A DNA stretch of 64,000 nt from Pararhizobium polonicum (GCF_001687365.1 NZ_LGLV01000010.1:186001-250000), one strand, 5' to 3'. Positions 31,601 through 41,181 are shown, numbered from the stretch's first letter. The notes: generated from the letters alone by a model not told the origin. A program made the numbers and translations.

Positions 31601-34359
31601 TCGCTGTGCGCGGTAAGCCTGACGGCCTCAAGGCGGCCCTGTGGCAAGGCGAGCTGACCGGCGGTGGCTTTGACGTCGAGGATGGCCGACTCCATGCTGC
31701 CCTTCGCCGTCAATGTGCCGGTATCGAGGACAAGACGGGCTTCGCCCTTTGCCAGCGGCAGGCGGGCATCGATCCCGGCGAGCTCTGCGGTCATATCCAG
31801 CTTTTCGCCGGCGCTGCCGTTGAGCGTCACCGTTCCGCCGGATGCGGCGATGGCAAGCTGCTGAAGGTTGACCGCGCCGTTCTCGATCGTGATCGTCGTC
31901 GGGGCCGCCAGTTGCAGCGGGATTTTCTTCGGGGCGGCTGCGAAGGACTGAAGGTTGATCGTCGTCTTGCCATCGGCGCTCTGCAGGTCGCCGCGTGCGG
32001 TGAGCGGGGCTGCGTCATAGCTGCCGTCGAGGGCAAAATTCGTCCTGCTGCCCTGCTGATCGAAACCGAGCGACAGACCGGCCAGCCGGTTGTCGCCCTG
32101 TGTCACCTCTTCGACGGTCACGGTGCCGGTGATTGCCAGGGCCTTGAGGTCGGCAATGGTGATGTCGGCAGCGGGCTTGGCGATGATCAGGTCGCCACGG
32201 GTGATGCCCGTGCCACCGGCTTTCACGACAACCGATGTGATGCCGTTTTCGCTCTTGATGCTGGCCGAGCCGGCAAGGTCGCCGGATGCGGTTTGACCGG
32301 CCATTGCGGCCAGCAGACCGACATCCGGGAAGTTGAAGGCAAGCGAACCGCTTGGCTGGAAATCCTCGCTCAGGTCCAGCGCGCCTTTCAGCGTGTTCTC
32401 GCCGATGGTGGCCTCGATCGACGGAAGGCTGGTGCTGCCCTTGGCAGAGGCGATCTCGGCCTTGGCGTTGATCGCCTGTCCGTCGAGCGTGCCGGTGGCG
32501 GTGACCGTTGCGTTCGGTCCGTTCTGGCCGATGACGGCATCAGCATTGACGGCGAGGCCGTTGAGGGTACGGCCGGCCAGCGTTGCGCCATTCGCCGTCA
32601 CCTCGGCCTTGACCGCCAGCGCCTCAAGCGGCCCGGTGGCGTTGGCGCTGAAATTGGCGACACCCTTGGCGCCGGCAAGCAGTTTGCCGATTTCGGGAAT
32701 GGTGCCGGTGATCGCCGCCGTCAGATTGCCGGTTTCGAGCGCCGCCGATCCCGCTGCCTCGACGGTTCCGGATTTGACGGCAAGATCGCTGACATCGACG
32801 CTGCCATTGGCGCCTGTTGCGAGGTTGCCGGTGATGGCAATGGTCGTGTCGAATTTCTCAGCCAGCGCCGGCGGCAGGACGGCAGGCACGGCGAAGAGCT
32901 TGAGGGCCGTTGCCAGTGTGTTTTCGGCAATCGCATAGGAACCCGTCAGCGTGCCGCCGATGCTGGCGCTTTCCAGCGTGACCGGGTCGAAGGATACCGT
33001 TTCCGGGGTGACCGACAGCGTGCCGTCGATCTTGACCGGGCCCTTGACGAGGCGGTCGATATCGGCACTGACAAAGCGTGTGGCGCCGGTCTCTATCGTG
33101 GTTTTCAGCGGCCCTGTTTTTGTCGACAGGTTGAAGCTATCGCTATAGGCGTGCAGCCTGATCGCGTCGATCTCGCCCTGCGGCAGCGTCGCCTTGCCGA
33201 TATCGGCGCCGAGGTCGAGCACGGCGCTTTGCGCTTCACCGATCAGCGAAACATTGGCGCTGTTGATGGAAAGCTGTGCCTCGCCCTTTGCCAGCGGCAG
33301 GCGGAAATCGATCGGGCCGGTCTTGCCGGTCAGGCTTGCCTGCAGGTCGTTTTCACCCGTTGTGCTGTAGGTGCCCGACGCAGAGAGCGTCAGCGCGCCG
33401 GTCGAGACCTTGCCTGTCTGGATGCGAATGGTCTTGCCGTCGAGTGCTGCCGAGACGTCGATATCGGTGGTGCCTTCGAACAACGGCCTGAAGGCAGCTG
33501 GCAAAAGATCGCTGAACGTGCCGCCGCCCTTGAGGGAGACGGTACGGAAACCATCGGCCGCCAGCGTGTGCTGGCCGTCAAGCTTTAGAACCTCGTTGCC
33601 GTCGAGGGCGGCCGTTGCCTTTCCGCTCCATTTCGAGAGCGGGCCTTCGCCTGTCACGGATATGTTGAGCGCGGGTTCGCCGGGCAGGCGCATGGCCTTG
33701 GCGAGCAGTCCGCCCTTGGGCTCATTGATGGTGGTTTCCAGCGTCAGCGCGTTGCCGGCCGGATCAAAGACGATATCGGCAATGGCCTTGGCATCCGGTC
33801 TGTCTCGCTGGGCGACGGCAAGGGCGGCGGCGATGCTGGCATTGGTGGCGTTCAGCTTGCCCTCGGCGCTCAGGAACTGATCCGTCCCGGCAATATCCTT
33901 GCCGATGACGATCTCCTTCAGATTGAAGGCATCGATCTTGACGTCGAGCGGCAAGGCGAAGGTTCGGCGGACTTCCCGGGTTTCCTGCGACGGGATCGGC
34001 AGCCGCTCGAGACGCACGGATCCGGCCGAAAGGCTGGCCGCATCGAAGCGCCTGGAAAACAGTGCCGCCGGCGACCAGTCGATCGCGACTTCACGGATTT
34101 CCGCGTAAATGCCTTTGCTGTCATACAATGTCACGCTGGAGGCGGTGAAATCACCGCTGAGCAGCGCACTCGGATCGTTGATGCGAACGATCTGGTCCGG
34201 CGTCGAGGCGTATTTCTCGATCATGGCGGCAACGAAGCGCGCGCCCGGTGCCGTGAAGCCGGCAAACAGGGTGACAAGCACGACGGCGACGAGGCCAAAG
34301 CCGAGGCAGTAAACCAGCCAACGCGAGGCGGTTTTCAGGAAGCGGGGCAAACGATTCAT
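28648..34359 (-). CDS. tamB: Translocation and assembly module protein TamB
   Basis: Very large inner-membrane-anchored periplasmic protein (1903 aa) that works with TamA in outer-membrane protein assembly and lipid transport. One membrane anchor lies at about 14-35, followed by a long beta-rich body and the C-terminal DUF490/TamB domain ending in a FYEKEY tail. Two tandem copies of a roughly 510-residue block cover residues about 353-863 and 866-1373. Both copies contain RLPLAKGEA, SADxDRLVKGP and FPDVGLLAAMAG. Many TamB proteins are shorter, and this duplication accounts for much of the length. It follows tamA after 91 bases. Confidence 0.93.
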   Translation of the reverse strand: MNRLPRFLKTASRWLVYCLGFGLVAVVLVTLFAGFTAPGARFVAAMIEKYASTPDQIVRINDPSALLSGDFTASSVTLYDSKGIYAEIREVAIDWSPAALFSRRFDAASLSAGSVRLERLPIPSQETREVRRTFALPLDVKIDAFNLKEIVIGKDIAGTDQFLSAEGKLNATNASIAAALAVAQRDRPDAKAIADIVFDPAGNALTLETTINEPKGGLLAKAMRLPGEPALNISVTGEGPLSKWSGKATAALDGNEVLKLDGQHTLAADGFRTVSLKGGGTFSDLLPAAFRPLFEGTTDIDVSAALDGKTIRIQTGKVSTGALTLSASGTYSTTGENDLQASLTGKTGPIDFRLPLAKGEAQLSINSANVSLIGEAQSAVLDLGADIGKATLPQGEIDAIRLHAYSDSFNLSTKTGPLKTTIETGATRFVSADIDRLVKGPVKIDGTLSVTPETVSFDPVTLESASIGGTLTGSYAIAENTLATALKLFAVPAVLPPALAEKFDTTIAITGNLATGANGSVDVSDLAVKSGTVEAAGSAALETGNLTAAITGTIPEIGKLLAGAKGVANFSANATGPLEALAVKAEVTANGATLAGRTLNGLAVNADAVIGQNGPNATVTATGTLDGQAINAKAEIASAKGSTSLPSIEATIGENTLKGALDLSEDFQPSGSLAFNFPDVGLLAAMAGQTASGDLAGSASIKSENGITSVVVKAGGTGITRGDLIIAKPAADITIADLKALAITGTVTVEEVTQGDNRLAGLSLGFDQQGSRTNFALDGSYDAAPLTARGDLQSADGKTTINLQSFAAAPKKIPLQLAAPTTITIENGAVNLQQLAIAASGGTVTLNGSAGEKLDMTAELAGIDARLPLAKGEARLVLDTGTLTAKGSMESAILDVKATAGQLALPQGRLEAVRLTAHSDTFNLSTRTGLVKTRIETGNIQLTSADLDRLVKGPLTIETTLDVSPDRIGFDPVTVDGSNLGGTIVGSFEIPANALNAGFNLSVLPAGLPASLAPKFDTPVALSGMVTTGADGAVDISRLAVNSGTIEAAGSVALKAENLTVAVTGTLPDLGKILADASGMADFKIDASGPLDALGIKAEVTSSGATLAGRTLSDLQLTADATANPKNPQAKIKATGALGGQAINVNADLVSEEGRTSVPVLQVQVGDNRLNGKIQFTADFLPQGTIDFTFPDVGLLAAMAGEKASGDIAGSASIDSNGGTTSIALKASGSGIKRGDLVITKPVADITIADLKALAVKGNLSVETFAQGQNRVSGLKLDFVQQAGKTNVTLDGQYDGAPLNLRADIQTAGGKTVVNLASFAAAPKRIPVKLSAPAAIIIENGTVSLQKLTIGASGGTVAVTGSAGEKLDLNVDLNALPASLANTFVPSLGADGAISGAVGVKGTSAAPVVTYDLRWANAAVAQARSAGVGALDITAKGQFADNDVTLDTTISGPGGLAFRGGGKVGIAGNRPIDMKFAGSLPFGLAANLLAEQGFTLTGAANVDVTVTGAATAPQITGTISTSGARLVDVRRNLAITDLMANVALDGKQANIQKLSGRLASGGSIDVTGTIGIAAGSGFPADLAIRLDNATYVDGSLFTANVNGAMTLQGQLTATPVLGGKVTIRKAAITIPEKLPASLSEINIKHKNAPADVRQMQADIRSDTASGGSTKSGGVAFDLAVSAPGKLFVRGRGIDAELGGDLTIRGTAAQPAVSGGFEMRRGRLEILGKRLDFADGTISFGGNLIPTLDLDATSTAGSTTITVNVAGLSNNPNITFSSSPALPQDEILAQLIFNRSLSNLSALQIAQLASAVSELAGGGSNSLLSGLRNKLGVDDLDVSTDATGGATVTAGKYLNDRTYLELQSGAEAGGGKAIINLDVGRGVKLRGEAGASGAGGGVFYEKEY

Positions 34360-34450
34360 CGGTCATCCATAGCGCAAGTCGCGTCGCGGTGAAATTGCTT
34401 CTCCCTGAAACCGGGGTTCGGCTTCAGGCCGTGGTGACTGCCTTGGGCAA

Positions 34451-36373
34451 TCAGAAGGATTGGCCGATACCGGCATAGATTCCGTATTTCGTGCCGCCCG
34501 GATAGGCATTCAGCGGCACGGCGACATCCAGCCGGATCGGCCCGAACGGTGTCGCATAGCGAAGGCCGATGCCGGCACCGGCGCGGATATCGGAAAAATC
34601 GGGCGTGGTCTTGGCCGATACCGTTCCGGCATCGATGAAGGGAACAAGGCCGATCTTTTCGGTGATGCCGATGCGTGCCTCCAGCGTGGCGTTGACATAG
34701 GACCGGCCGCCGAGGATCTCGTTGTCGCCGTTGCGCGGGCTGATCTCCTGATAGGAATAGCCACGCACGGTGCCGCCGCCGCCAAGGTAAAAGCGCCGGT
34801 TGGCCGGGATCGAGGCGAGGCCGTCACCGCCGGCCAGGACGCCGGCACCGAGCCGCCCGGCCAGCACGAAGCGGTTTTCCGCGCCGAGGCCGAGATAGGC
34901 CGAAGCCGACCCCTCGAAGGAGCTGAAGAAGGTCTGGCCGTTGATCTCGTAGCTGGGCTTGGCGTTGATCGAGGCACGGTAGCCGGAGGCCGGGTTCAGC
35001 TTGTTGTCGCGCGTATCGCGGACATATTCGATCGGGATCGCCGCGGTCAGGTATTCATTTTTGCCGAAGGCATCTTCGACATTCGCCCAGCTGAGTTCGC
35101 CGCCGGCGGAGATCGTGTCGGTGTCGGAGAGTTCGACGGTGACGCCGGCGGCACCGGTGAAGATCGTCGCCTTGTAGGCATCCGGATCCAGCAGCTGCGC
35201 CTTCAGGCTGGCATTGAAGGTGGAGGCCGGTCCGAAGGCGCCGGGCTTGGCAAAGAGCAGGCCGGCGGAATAATCGAGATTGCCGATGTCCGTCGTTTCG
35301 CCGATGCGGCTGACCGAGCCTTCGAGGCGCAGCGATTCCGCCCTTCCGAAGAGGTTGCGATGGCCCCAGTAGCCCTGGATGCCAAAGCCGTCGGTGGTCG
35401 AATATTGCGCGCCGGCGCCGAAATAGCGGTGCTTGCCTTCCGAGACCTCGATGGCCATCGGGATGGTACCATCCGGCGCCAGTTGATCGGCCTGCCGGAT
35501 GGTGATGCTGGAAAACACGCCCAGTTGGCGTAGCCGGTCGGACGCCTTGCGCAAGGCTTCCGGCGAATAGGGCTTGCCGCCGTTGAGGCGTGAATAATCG
35601 GCGACGAAGGTGGGATCGACCGTCTTGGTGCCGGTGACGGTGACAGCGCCCACCGGTGCCACGGGGCCGCCCTCGGCCGCGATCGTGACGTCGACGGTGT
35701 TGGTCGCATGATCGGCTACGACGCTGCGTTCGGTCAGTTTGGCAAGCGGCCGGCCCTCTTCCTTGAGATCGTCGACAACCTTTTCGCCGGCTTTGATGAT
35801 GAGGGTCGAATCGGCTCTTGTGCCCGGTTTCAGGTATTCGTCCGGCCTGTGCCCCGCAGCGTCCCCCTTGAGGACGACATTGCCCAGGGTGAAGACCGGA
35901 CCGGGCTTCACGGTGATTTCGACGGGAACCGCGGCGCCATGCGGAAACACCGGATCGGGCGGCAGCGTGTCGATATCCTGACCGTTGATGGTGACGCTGA
36001 CAATGCCGCCATAGCGCGCCTGTTCGTAGAGCGCTGCCAGCAGACGGTCGCGGTCGTCGCGCGCCTTGATGGCAAGACCGAGGTCGCCGGAAACCGGTTT
36101 TTCCTTGTCCTGAAACAGGCGGGAGCTGTTTTCCAGTGCCTGCTTGAGGTCCGCGTCGCCGGAGCCTTCATTCAGGGTCAGGTTGTAGTTGACGGGATCG
36201 ACGACATCGGTGGCTTCCGCGTCTTTCTCGAAGAAGCGCATGCCGAAAATCTTGAATGCGTAAGCATCCGATACCGAAAGCGGCCCACAGGCAGCCATAG
36301 CCGCGACCGCAATTGCAGTGCCAGCCTTCCGATACGCAACACTTATGTTCGGCAGACGCATTCGTTTCCGCAT
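34451..36373 (-). CDS. tamA: Outer-membrane assembly factor TamA (BamA/Omp85 family)
   Basis: Omp85 protein (640 aa) with an N-terminal signal region, POTRA domains over about 60-300, and a 16-strand beta-barrel ending in phenylalanine (GIGQSF), the usual outer-membrane signature. The barrel holds the conserved VRGY motif in GGGTVRGYSYQE. With tamB it forms the translocation and assembly module, and the two genes are adjacent on the same strand. The start may be 36373 or 36361. Confidence 0.94.
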   Translation of the reverse strand: MRKRMRLPNISVAYRKAGTAIAVAAMAACGPLSVSDAYAFKIFGMRFFEKDAEATDVVDPVNYNLTLNEGSGDADLKQALENSSRLFQDKEKPVSGDLGLAIKARDDRDRLLAALYEQARYGGIVSVTINGQDIDTLPPDPVFPHGAAVPVEITVKPGPVFTLGNVVLKGDAAGHRPDEYLKPGTRADSTLIIKAGEKVVDDLKEEGRPLAKLTERSVVADHATNTVDVTIAAEGGPVAPVGAVTVTGTKTVDPTFVADYSRLNGGKPYSPEALRKASDRLRQLGVFSSITIRQADQLAPDGTIPMAIEVSEGKHRYFGAGAQYSTTDGFGIQGYWGHRNLFGRAESLRLEGSVSRIGETTDIGNLDYSAGLLFAKPGAFGPASTFNASLKAQLLDPDAYKATIFTGAAGVTVELSDTDTISAGGELSWANVEDAFGKNEYLTAAIPIEYVRDTRDNKLNPASGYRASINAKPSYEINGQTFFSSFEGSASAYLGLGAENRFVLAGRLGAGVLAGGDGLASIPANRRFYLGGGGTVRGYSYQEISPRNGDNEILGGRSYVNATLEARIGITEKIGLVPFIDAGTVSAKTTPDFSDIRAGAGIGLRYATPFGPIRLDVAVPLNAYPGGTKYGIYAGIGQSF

Positions 36374-36546
36374 TCCGCTGTTCAGGCTACTTTCAACATC
36401 TGCCCGCCGTCACGGCAGGCCACCATCGCATGACAAGGTTTTCCCTTTCATTAACGATGACCCTACACAGCAAAGCCCTGTTGATGAAGGCAGGGAGGCG
36501 AAATTCTCGGAAAAAGCGCACTTTGTGTGATGCATTCGAAACAAAA

Positions 36547-36568
36547 GACCCCGGATTTCTCCGGGGTC
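36547..36568 (-). terminator. Terminator after the glycine-zipper lipoprotein gene
   Basis: GACCCCGGA (36547-36555), loop TTTC, TCCGGGGTC (36560-36568). On the minus strand TTTTGTTT follows. Confidence 0.85.
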
Positions 36569-36624
36569 CAGCCGTGTTTTCTGCCGCCAAAAAGGGCAGG
36601 CGCCGGTGCGTCGGGTGCGTGGTA

Positions 36625-36879
36625 TTACCGGCAATCGTCGATGTAGCGGCGGCCGTAGCGGTCGCGGTAATAGCACTGGCCGGGCTGTTCGGCGACATGG
36701 CCGATGACGGCACCGGAAACGCCGCCGATCGCAGCACCGACGGCAGCGCCGCGAACGTTGCCGGTGATCGCTCCGCCGATGATCGCTCCGGAAACTGCGC
36801 CGATACCGGCACCCTTTTCAGTCTGTGTGCAGCTGGCGACGGATAGCGCGAGCAGCACAAGCACGATGGCCTTTTTCAT
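36625..36879 (-). CDS. Glycine-zipper outer-membrane lipoprotein
   Basis: An 84-aa lipoprotein. The signal peptide ends in a lipobox (SVASC), so the mature protein starts at Cys17. The middle is a glycine-zipper repeat (GAGIGAVSGAIIGGAITG and similar), and the tail has two cysteines and many Tyr/Arg (CYYRDRYGRRY). The ATG at 36879 has GGAGAGA upstream; a longer frame lacks one. Such proteins are common in rhizobia and are thought to affect envelope stability. The specific role is unknown. Confidence 0.85.
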   Translation of the reverse strand: MKKAIVLVLLALSVASCTQTEKGAGIGAVSGAIIGGAITGNVRGAAVGAAIGGVSGAVIGHVAEQPGQCYYRDRYGRRYIDDCR

Positions 36880-37382
36880 TGTCTCTCCAATCTGGACGCG
36901 TGAACTCAAATCCCCGCCGTCCGTTTCTCCCCAGGGATGGAAGATGGACGGTAAGGTCCCCTTCCGGTCGAACTTGCAATGCCGAAAGATAATTCGCTAC
37001 CTGTGAACGTCTACAGATATCCTGCAAATCCCCCTTCGGCGCAAGAGAACGTCATTCAAGCTGAACAGAAGCTGAAAGCGCAGTTCCCTGCGTGACACCT
37101 CTTGCAATTTTCCGGACGGCGCTCGGTTGTCTCCGCAGACGCGGTTGCCGCCGCATAGCGGATTACGGCTGGTTTTCTTGAAACAGAATATAAGGGCGGG
37201 ACGGTCCGTCCTTTTCTTGTGACTTGACTCACTCCGCGCCGGATGGAATGAAATTTGTGACGGATAGTTTGGAACTGTTCAAAATTAGGGGCCTTTTGCC
37301 GCAGGCGGCCGCTGCGACCCTTTGCAAGGGTTGACGCCGGGCCGCTTTCGCTCAAAAAGACGGCAAGGTTCTGGAGACAATG
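36880..37382. other. Non-coding leader of hemA
   Basis: About 500 bases between the lipoprotein gene and hemA hold no convincing gene. A CTTGAC box at 37223-37228 could be a -35 element. An Irr-type box lies at 37268-37284. Two control regions probably meet here, for the lipoprotein on the left and hemA on the right. Confidence 0.5.
37268..37284 (+). promoter_or_regulatory. Candidate Irr box (iron control element) upstream of hemA
   Basis: TTTGGAACTGTTCAAAA is a near-perfect dyad that matches the rhizobial Irr consensus (TTTAGAA-N3-TTCTAAA type) with few changes. It lies about 100 bases before the hemA start. Irr links heme synthesis to iron in Rhizobiales, so this site fits the downstream gene. 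The assignment rests on the match and the place. Confidence 0.6.
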
Positions 37383-38600
37383 ATGGATTTCGAGAGTTTC
37401 TTCAAAGGCGAGCTGGACAGCCTGCATCACGAAGGCCGTTACCGGGTGTTTGCCGATCTGGAGCGCCAGCGCGGACAATTCCCCAAGGCGACGCGCTACA
37501 ATGCGAGCGGCGAGAAGCAGGACGTTACCGTCTGGTGTTCCAACGACTATCTCGGCATGGGCCAGCATCCCAAGGTGACCGAGGCGATGAAACTCGCCAT
37601 CGACCAGTGTGGCGCGGGTGCTGGCGGCACCCGGAATATCTCTGGCACCAACCATTACCACGTTCTTCTCGAACGTGAACTTGCCGATCTGCACGGCAAG
37701 GAATCGGCGCTGCTGTTCACGTCCGGCTATGTGTCCAACTGGGCGGCGCTCGGAACGCTCTGTTCGAAGATTCCTGGCGTGATCGTCTTTTCGGACGCCG
37801 GGAACCACGCATCGATGATTGAAGGCATCCGCCATTCGAAATGCGAGCGGGTGATCTTCAAGCACAATTCCGTCGCCGACCTCGAAGCCAAGCTGAAAGC
37901 CGCAGACCCGCGTGCGCCAAAGATCATCGCCTTCGAATCGGTCTATTCGATGGACGGCGATATCGCGCCGATCAAGGACATCTGCGATCTTGCCGACAAA
38001 TATGGTGCGATGACCTATCTCGATGAAGTCCATGCCGTCGGCATGTACGGTCCGCGCGGCGGCGGCATTGCCGAGCGCGAAGGCCTGATGCACCGGCTGA
38101 CGGTGATCGAAGGCACGCTCGGCAAGGCTTTCGGCGTGATGGGCGGCTATATCGCCGCATCGACGGCGCTGTGCGATTTCATCCGCTCGTTTGCCTCGGG
38201 CTTCATTTTCACGACCGCTCTGCCACCGGCGCTTGCTGCCGGTGCCGTCGCCTCGATCCGTCACCTCAAGGAAAGCCAGGTCGAACGCTTCGCCCATCAG
38301 GAGCGGGTTCGCCGTCTGCGCAACCTGCTCGACAAGAACGGCATTCCGCATCTGAACAACCCGAGCCATATCGTGCCGGTGATCGTCGGCGATGCGGCCA
38401 AGTGCAAGTGGATCTCCGATCTGCTGCTCGACAATTGCGGTGTCTATGTCCAGCCGATCAACTATCCGACGGTGCCGAAGAAGACCGAGCGCCTGCGCAT
38501 CACCCCGACGCCGCTGCATTCGGATGCGGATATCGATCATCTGGTCGGTGCGCTGCATCAGCTCTGGTCGCGCTGTGCGCTGGCAAGGGCTGTCGCCTGA
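37383..38600 (+). CDS. hemA: 5-aminolevulinate synthase
   Basis: PLP enzyme (405 aa) that condenses glycine and succinyl-CoA to 5-aminolevulinate, the first step of heme synthesis in alphaproteobacteria. The N-terminal MDFESFF start is typical of rhizobial HemA. Family motifs include [32 protein letters not shown] and the PLP lysine in [10 protein letters not shown]. Two ATGs lie together at 37380 and 37383, both after GGAGA; the second gives the usual protein. It is probably controlled by iron through the upstream Irr-like box. Confidence 0.96.
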   Translation: MDFESFFKGELDSLHHEGRYRVFADLERQRGQFPKATRYNASGEKQDVTVWCSNDYLGMGQHPKVTEAMKLAIDQCGAGAGGTRNISGTNHYHVLLERELADLHGKESALLFTSGYVSNWAALGTLCSKIPGVIVFSDAGNHASMIEGIRHSKCERVIFKHNSVADLEAKLKAADPRAPKIIAFESVYSMDGDIAPIKDICDLADKYGAMTYLDEVHAVGMYGPRGGGIAEREGLMHRLTVIEGTLGKAFGVMGGYIAASTALCDFIRSFASGFIFTTALPPALAAGAVASIRHLKESQVERFAHQERVRRLRNLLDKNGIPHLNNPSHIVPVIVGDAAKCKWISDLLLDNCGVYVQPINYPTVPKKTERLRITPTPLHSDADIDHLVGALHQLWSRCALARAVA

Positions 38601-38686
38601 TCGTTGCCAAAGGCTTGAATTTGCAATGCGGATTGTCGAAAGATGGTCCGCATTTTTGATTCTGGCGGCTTGCAGGAGTTTAGGTC

Positions 38687-39805
38687 ATGAGCGTCGAACG
38701 CAGGCTTGATGAGGTCATCGACCGGTTCCTCACGTCCGGGAGGGTTACCGGAACCGTCGTGCTGGTTTATCAGCACGGTGAGCCGATTTTCCGCCGCGCG
38801 GCCGGGTTTGCCGATCGGGAAGCCGGGGTTCCGGTTCAATTCGACACGATCTTTCGGCTGGCCTCGGTAACAAAACCCATCGTCGCGGCCACCGCCCTGG
38901 CCATGATCGATCGTGGCTTGATGGCTCTGTCAGACCGCGTCGCCGACCATCTGCCGTGGTTCCGGCCGAAGACGCCGGATGGCGCCGTTGCCGACATCAC
39001 GATCCATCAGCTGCTGACGCATACATCGGGGCTGGTCTACGATCTGGCGCTGGAGCTTCTGCCCGCTGACCGGGCCATCAGCTGCGGCCTGCTGGATACC
39101 GATCTCGACTACGAAGGCAATTTCGGCCGCCATAATGCCGTGCCGCTGGCGTTTGCGCCGGGCACGCAATGGGCTTACTCGTTCGCCACCGATATTCTCG
39201 GCGCGGTGATTGCCAAGGTGCATGGCGGTTCGCTGGAAGAGGCCGTCGTGACGTACATCGCCGGCCCGCTCGGCATGGCCGACAGCCGTTTTCATGTCAC
39301 CGATACCGCGCGGCTTGCCGTGCCCTATACCGATTCACAGCCGGCCGCCGTCCGGATGTCGGATCCCTATTTCGCGCCGGAGGAGGCAGGCTGGACGCTC
39401 GGATTTTCGCCCTCGCGGATCTTCAACGGCAAGGCATTCCAGTCGGGTGGTGCCGGCATGGCGGGAACGGCTGGCGACATCATCGCCTTTCTCGAAACAT
39501 TGCGGACCGGCGGCAAGGATGTGCTGAGAGCCGAAACGGTGCAGGCGGGTCTTGCCAACCGGATCGGCGCTCTGGTCACGGATTCCGGCAGCAAATTCGG
39601 TTATTTCGGCGCCGTGGTCGAGGATCCCATCGGCGCGCTGACACCGCAGTCTCCCGGAACGGTTCGCTGGGGCGGTGTCTACGGCCACAGCTGGTCCATC
39701 GATCCGGCCAAGGGATTGACGGTGCTGAGCATGACCAACAATGCGCTGGAAGGCTGCATGGGTGAGTTTCCCGACAGGATCGTCGAGGCGGTCTACGGGG
39801 TATAA
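38687..39805 (+). CDS. EstB-like serine hydrolase of the beta-lactamase class C fold
   Basis: Serine hydrolase (372 aa). The nucleophile motif SVTK (SxxK) is near residue 60, and the second motif reads YSFATDILG instead of the lactamase YxN form. That version matches EstB-type esterases, so esterase activity is more likely than antibiotic resistance. There is no signal peptide, which also argues for a cytoplasmic esterase. The substrate is unknown. It lies 86 bases after hemA and converges on dxr. Confidence 0.82.
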   Translation: MSVERRLDEVIDRFLTSGRVTGTVVLVYQHGEPIFRRAAGFADREAGVPVQFDTIFRLASVTKPIVAATALAMIDRGLMALSDRVADHLPWFRPKTPDGAVADITIHQLLTHTSGLVYDLALELLPADRAISCGLLDTDLDYEGNFGRHNAVPLAFAPGTQWAYSFATDILGAVIAKVHGGSLEEAVVTYIAGPLGMADSRFHVTDTARLAVPYTDSQPAAVRMSDPYFAPEEAGWTLGFSPSRIFNGKAFQSGGAGMAGTAGDIIAFLETLRTGGKDVLRAETVQAGLANRIGALVTDSGSKFGYFGAVVEDPIGALTPQSPGTVRWGGVYGHSWSIDPAKGLTVLSMTNNALEGCMGEFPDRIVEAVYGV

Positions 39806-39815
39806 GCCATCGCGC

Positions 39816-41009
39816 TCAAGCGGCGGCGGCATCCCGTTCGACGATCGCTCTCGCCATGCGCCGGGCTTCGTCATCGACTGCGAAAACATCGTCCATCGTG
39901 GATGAAGGCGTTATCGCAATCATCGCTTCCATGACGGCTTCCGTGATCTCGGCCATCTGCAGGAAGCCCGTTCGCCCACCGATAAACGCTTCGAGCGCGA
40001 CTTCCTTGGCAGCATTGAGGATCGCGGCCTGCGCTCCGCCACGCTGCATGGCCAGACGTGCCAGCCGCAGGGCCGGAAAACGTTCTTCGTCCGGAGCCTC
40101 GAAATCGAGCCGCGACAGCTTGGCGAAATCGAGCCGCTGGACATCGAGCGACGGCCGCGCCGGATGCGACAGCGCATAGCCGATGGCGGTGCGCATATCC
40201 GGGCAGCCGAGCTGCGCCAGCACCGAGCCGTCCGAGTAGCCGACCATCGAATGGATGACCGATTGCGGATGGACGATCACCTCGATCTGCTCCGGCCGCA
40301 TGCCGAACAGGTGCTTCGCCTCGATCATCTCCAGTGCCTTGTTGAACATCGAGGCACTGTCGATCGAGATTTTCAGGCCCATCGACCAGTTGGGATGGGC
40401 GCGGGCGGTCGCGGCGGTGACGTCGCGCATTTCCGTCAGGCTTGATGTGCGAAAGGGGCCGCCGGATGCCGTCAGGATGATGCGCTCGACCGCATGGCGC
40501 TGGTTTTCCTCCAGCACCTGGTAGATGGCATTGTGTTCGCTATCGACGGGCAGCAGCTTGCCGCCGCCGGCCTGAACGGCGCGCACGAAGAGATCGCCGG
40601 CCGAAACCAGGCATTCCTTGTTGGCAAGCGCGATATCGGCGCCGCGCTTTGCGGCGGCAAGCGTTGGGGCAAGGCCGGCGGTGCCGACGATCGCGGCCAT
40701 GACCCAGCCCGCATCGCGCTCGGCCGCCTCGATCAGGCCGCTGCGGCCGGCGGCGACTTCGATGCCGGTGCCGGAAAGGGCTGCCTTGAGGTTTCCATAC
40801 TGGCTTTCGTCAGCGGTGACGGCGAGTTCGGTGCCGGTCGTCATGGCCTGCTCGGCGAGCAGGTCGATATTGCCGTTGCCGGTCAGAGCGGCAACCTGGA
40901 ATGCCTCGCGGCCGCCCAGCTGGCGGATAACGTCGAGTGTGTTGGTACCGATCGAGCCTGTCGAGCCCAGAATGGTCAAGCGGCGTTTTTCAGCTGCGCC
41001 GGAGGTCAT
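39816..41009 (-). CDS. dxr: 1-deoxy-D-xylulose 5-phosphate reductoisomerase
   Basis: Second enzyme of the MEP isoprenoid pathway (397 aa), making 2-C-methylerythritol 4-phosphate with NADPH. The cofactor motif GSTGSIG lies at about 14-20. Also seen are ALANKE, the metal site SEHNAIYQ, and the active-site loop with NWSMGLKISID. The ATG at 41009 is preferred to an in-frame TTG two codons upstream. It stands alone rather than in the usual frr-uppS-cdsA-dxr set. Confidence 0.95.
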   Translation of the reverse strand: MTSGAAEKRRLTILGSTGSIGTNTLDVIRQLGGREAFQVAALTGNGNIDLLAEQAMTTGTELAVTADESQYGNLKAALSGTGIEVAAGRSGLIEAAERDAGWVMAAIVGTAGLAPTLAAAKRGADIALANKECLVSAGDLFVRAVQAGGGKLLPVDSEHNAIYQVLEENQRHAVERIILTASGGPFRTSSLTEMRDVTAATARAHPNWSMGLKISIDSASMFNKALEMIEAKHLFGMRPEQIEVIVHPQSVIHSMVGYSDGSVLAQLGCPDMRTAIGYALSHPARPSLDVQRLDFAKLSRLDFEAPDEERFPALRLARLAMQRGGAQAAILNAAKEVALEAFIGGRTGFLQMAEITEAVMEAMIAITPSSTMDDVFAVDDEARRMARAIVERDAAAA

Positions 41010-41181
41010 GGCCAAGTCCCGTTGTTTTTTTGTGTTTCACGCAAGGCTCTACAGGTGAAAGCGGATGTCAACAAGGGTGGTCTCGACCAAGCTTATGGCG
41101 ATAGGGTCGCAGGAGCGGCGAATCATTATCAGTGGTTGGGCCAGTGGCCGGGCCTGCCGCTCGCCGGAAAGGATGTTGCTG

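Noticed and set aside
29425..33588. A 1387-codon open frame on the plus strand opposite tamB
   Set aside because: It is a mirror of the tamB codon pattern in GC-rich DNA. It has no ribosome site, no recognisable domain and is low in complexity. The minus-strand protein has clear TamB features.
38687..39805. A beta-lactamase giving antibiotic resistance
   Set aside because: There is no signal peptide, and the second motif is YSF instead of YxN, which matches EstB-type esterases.
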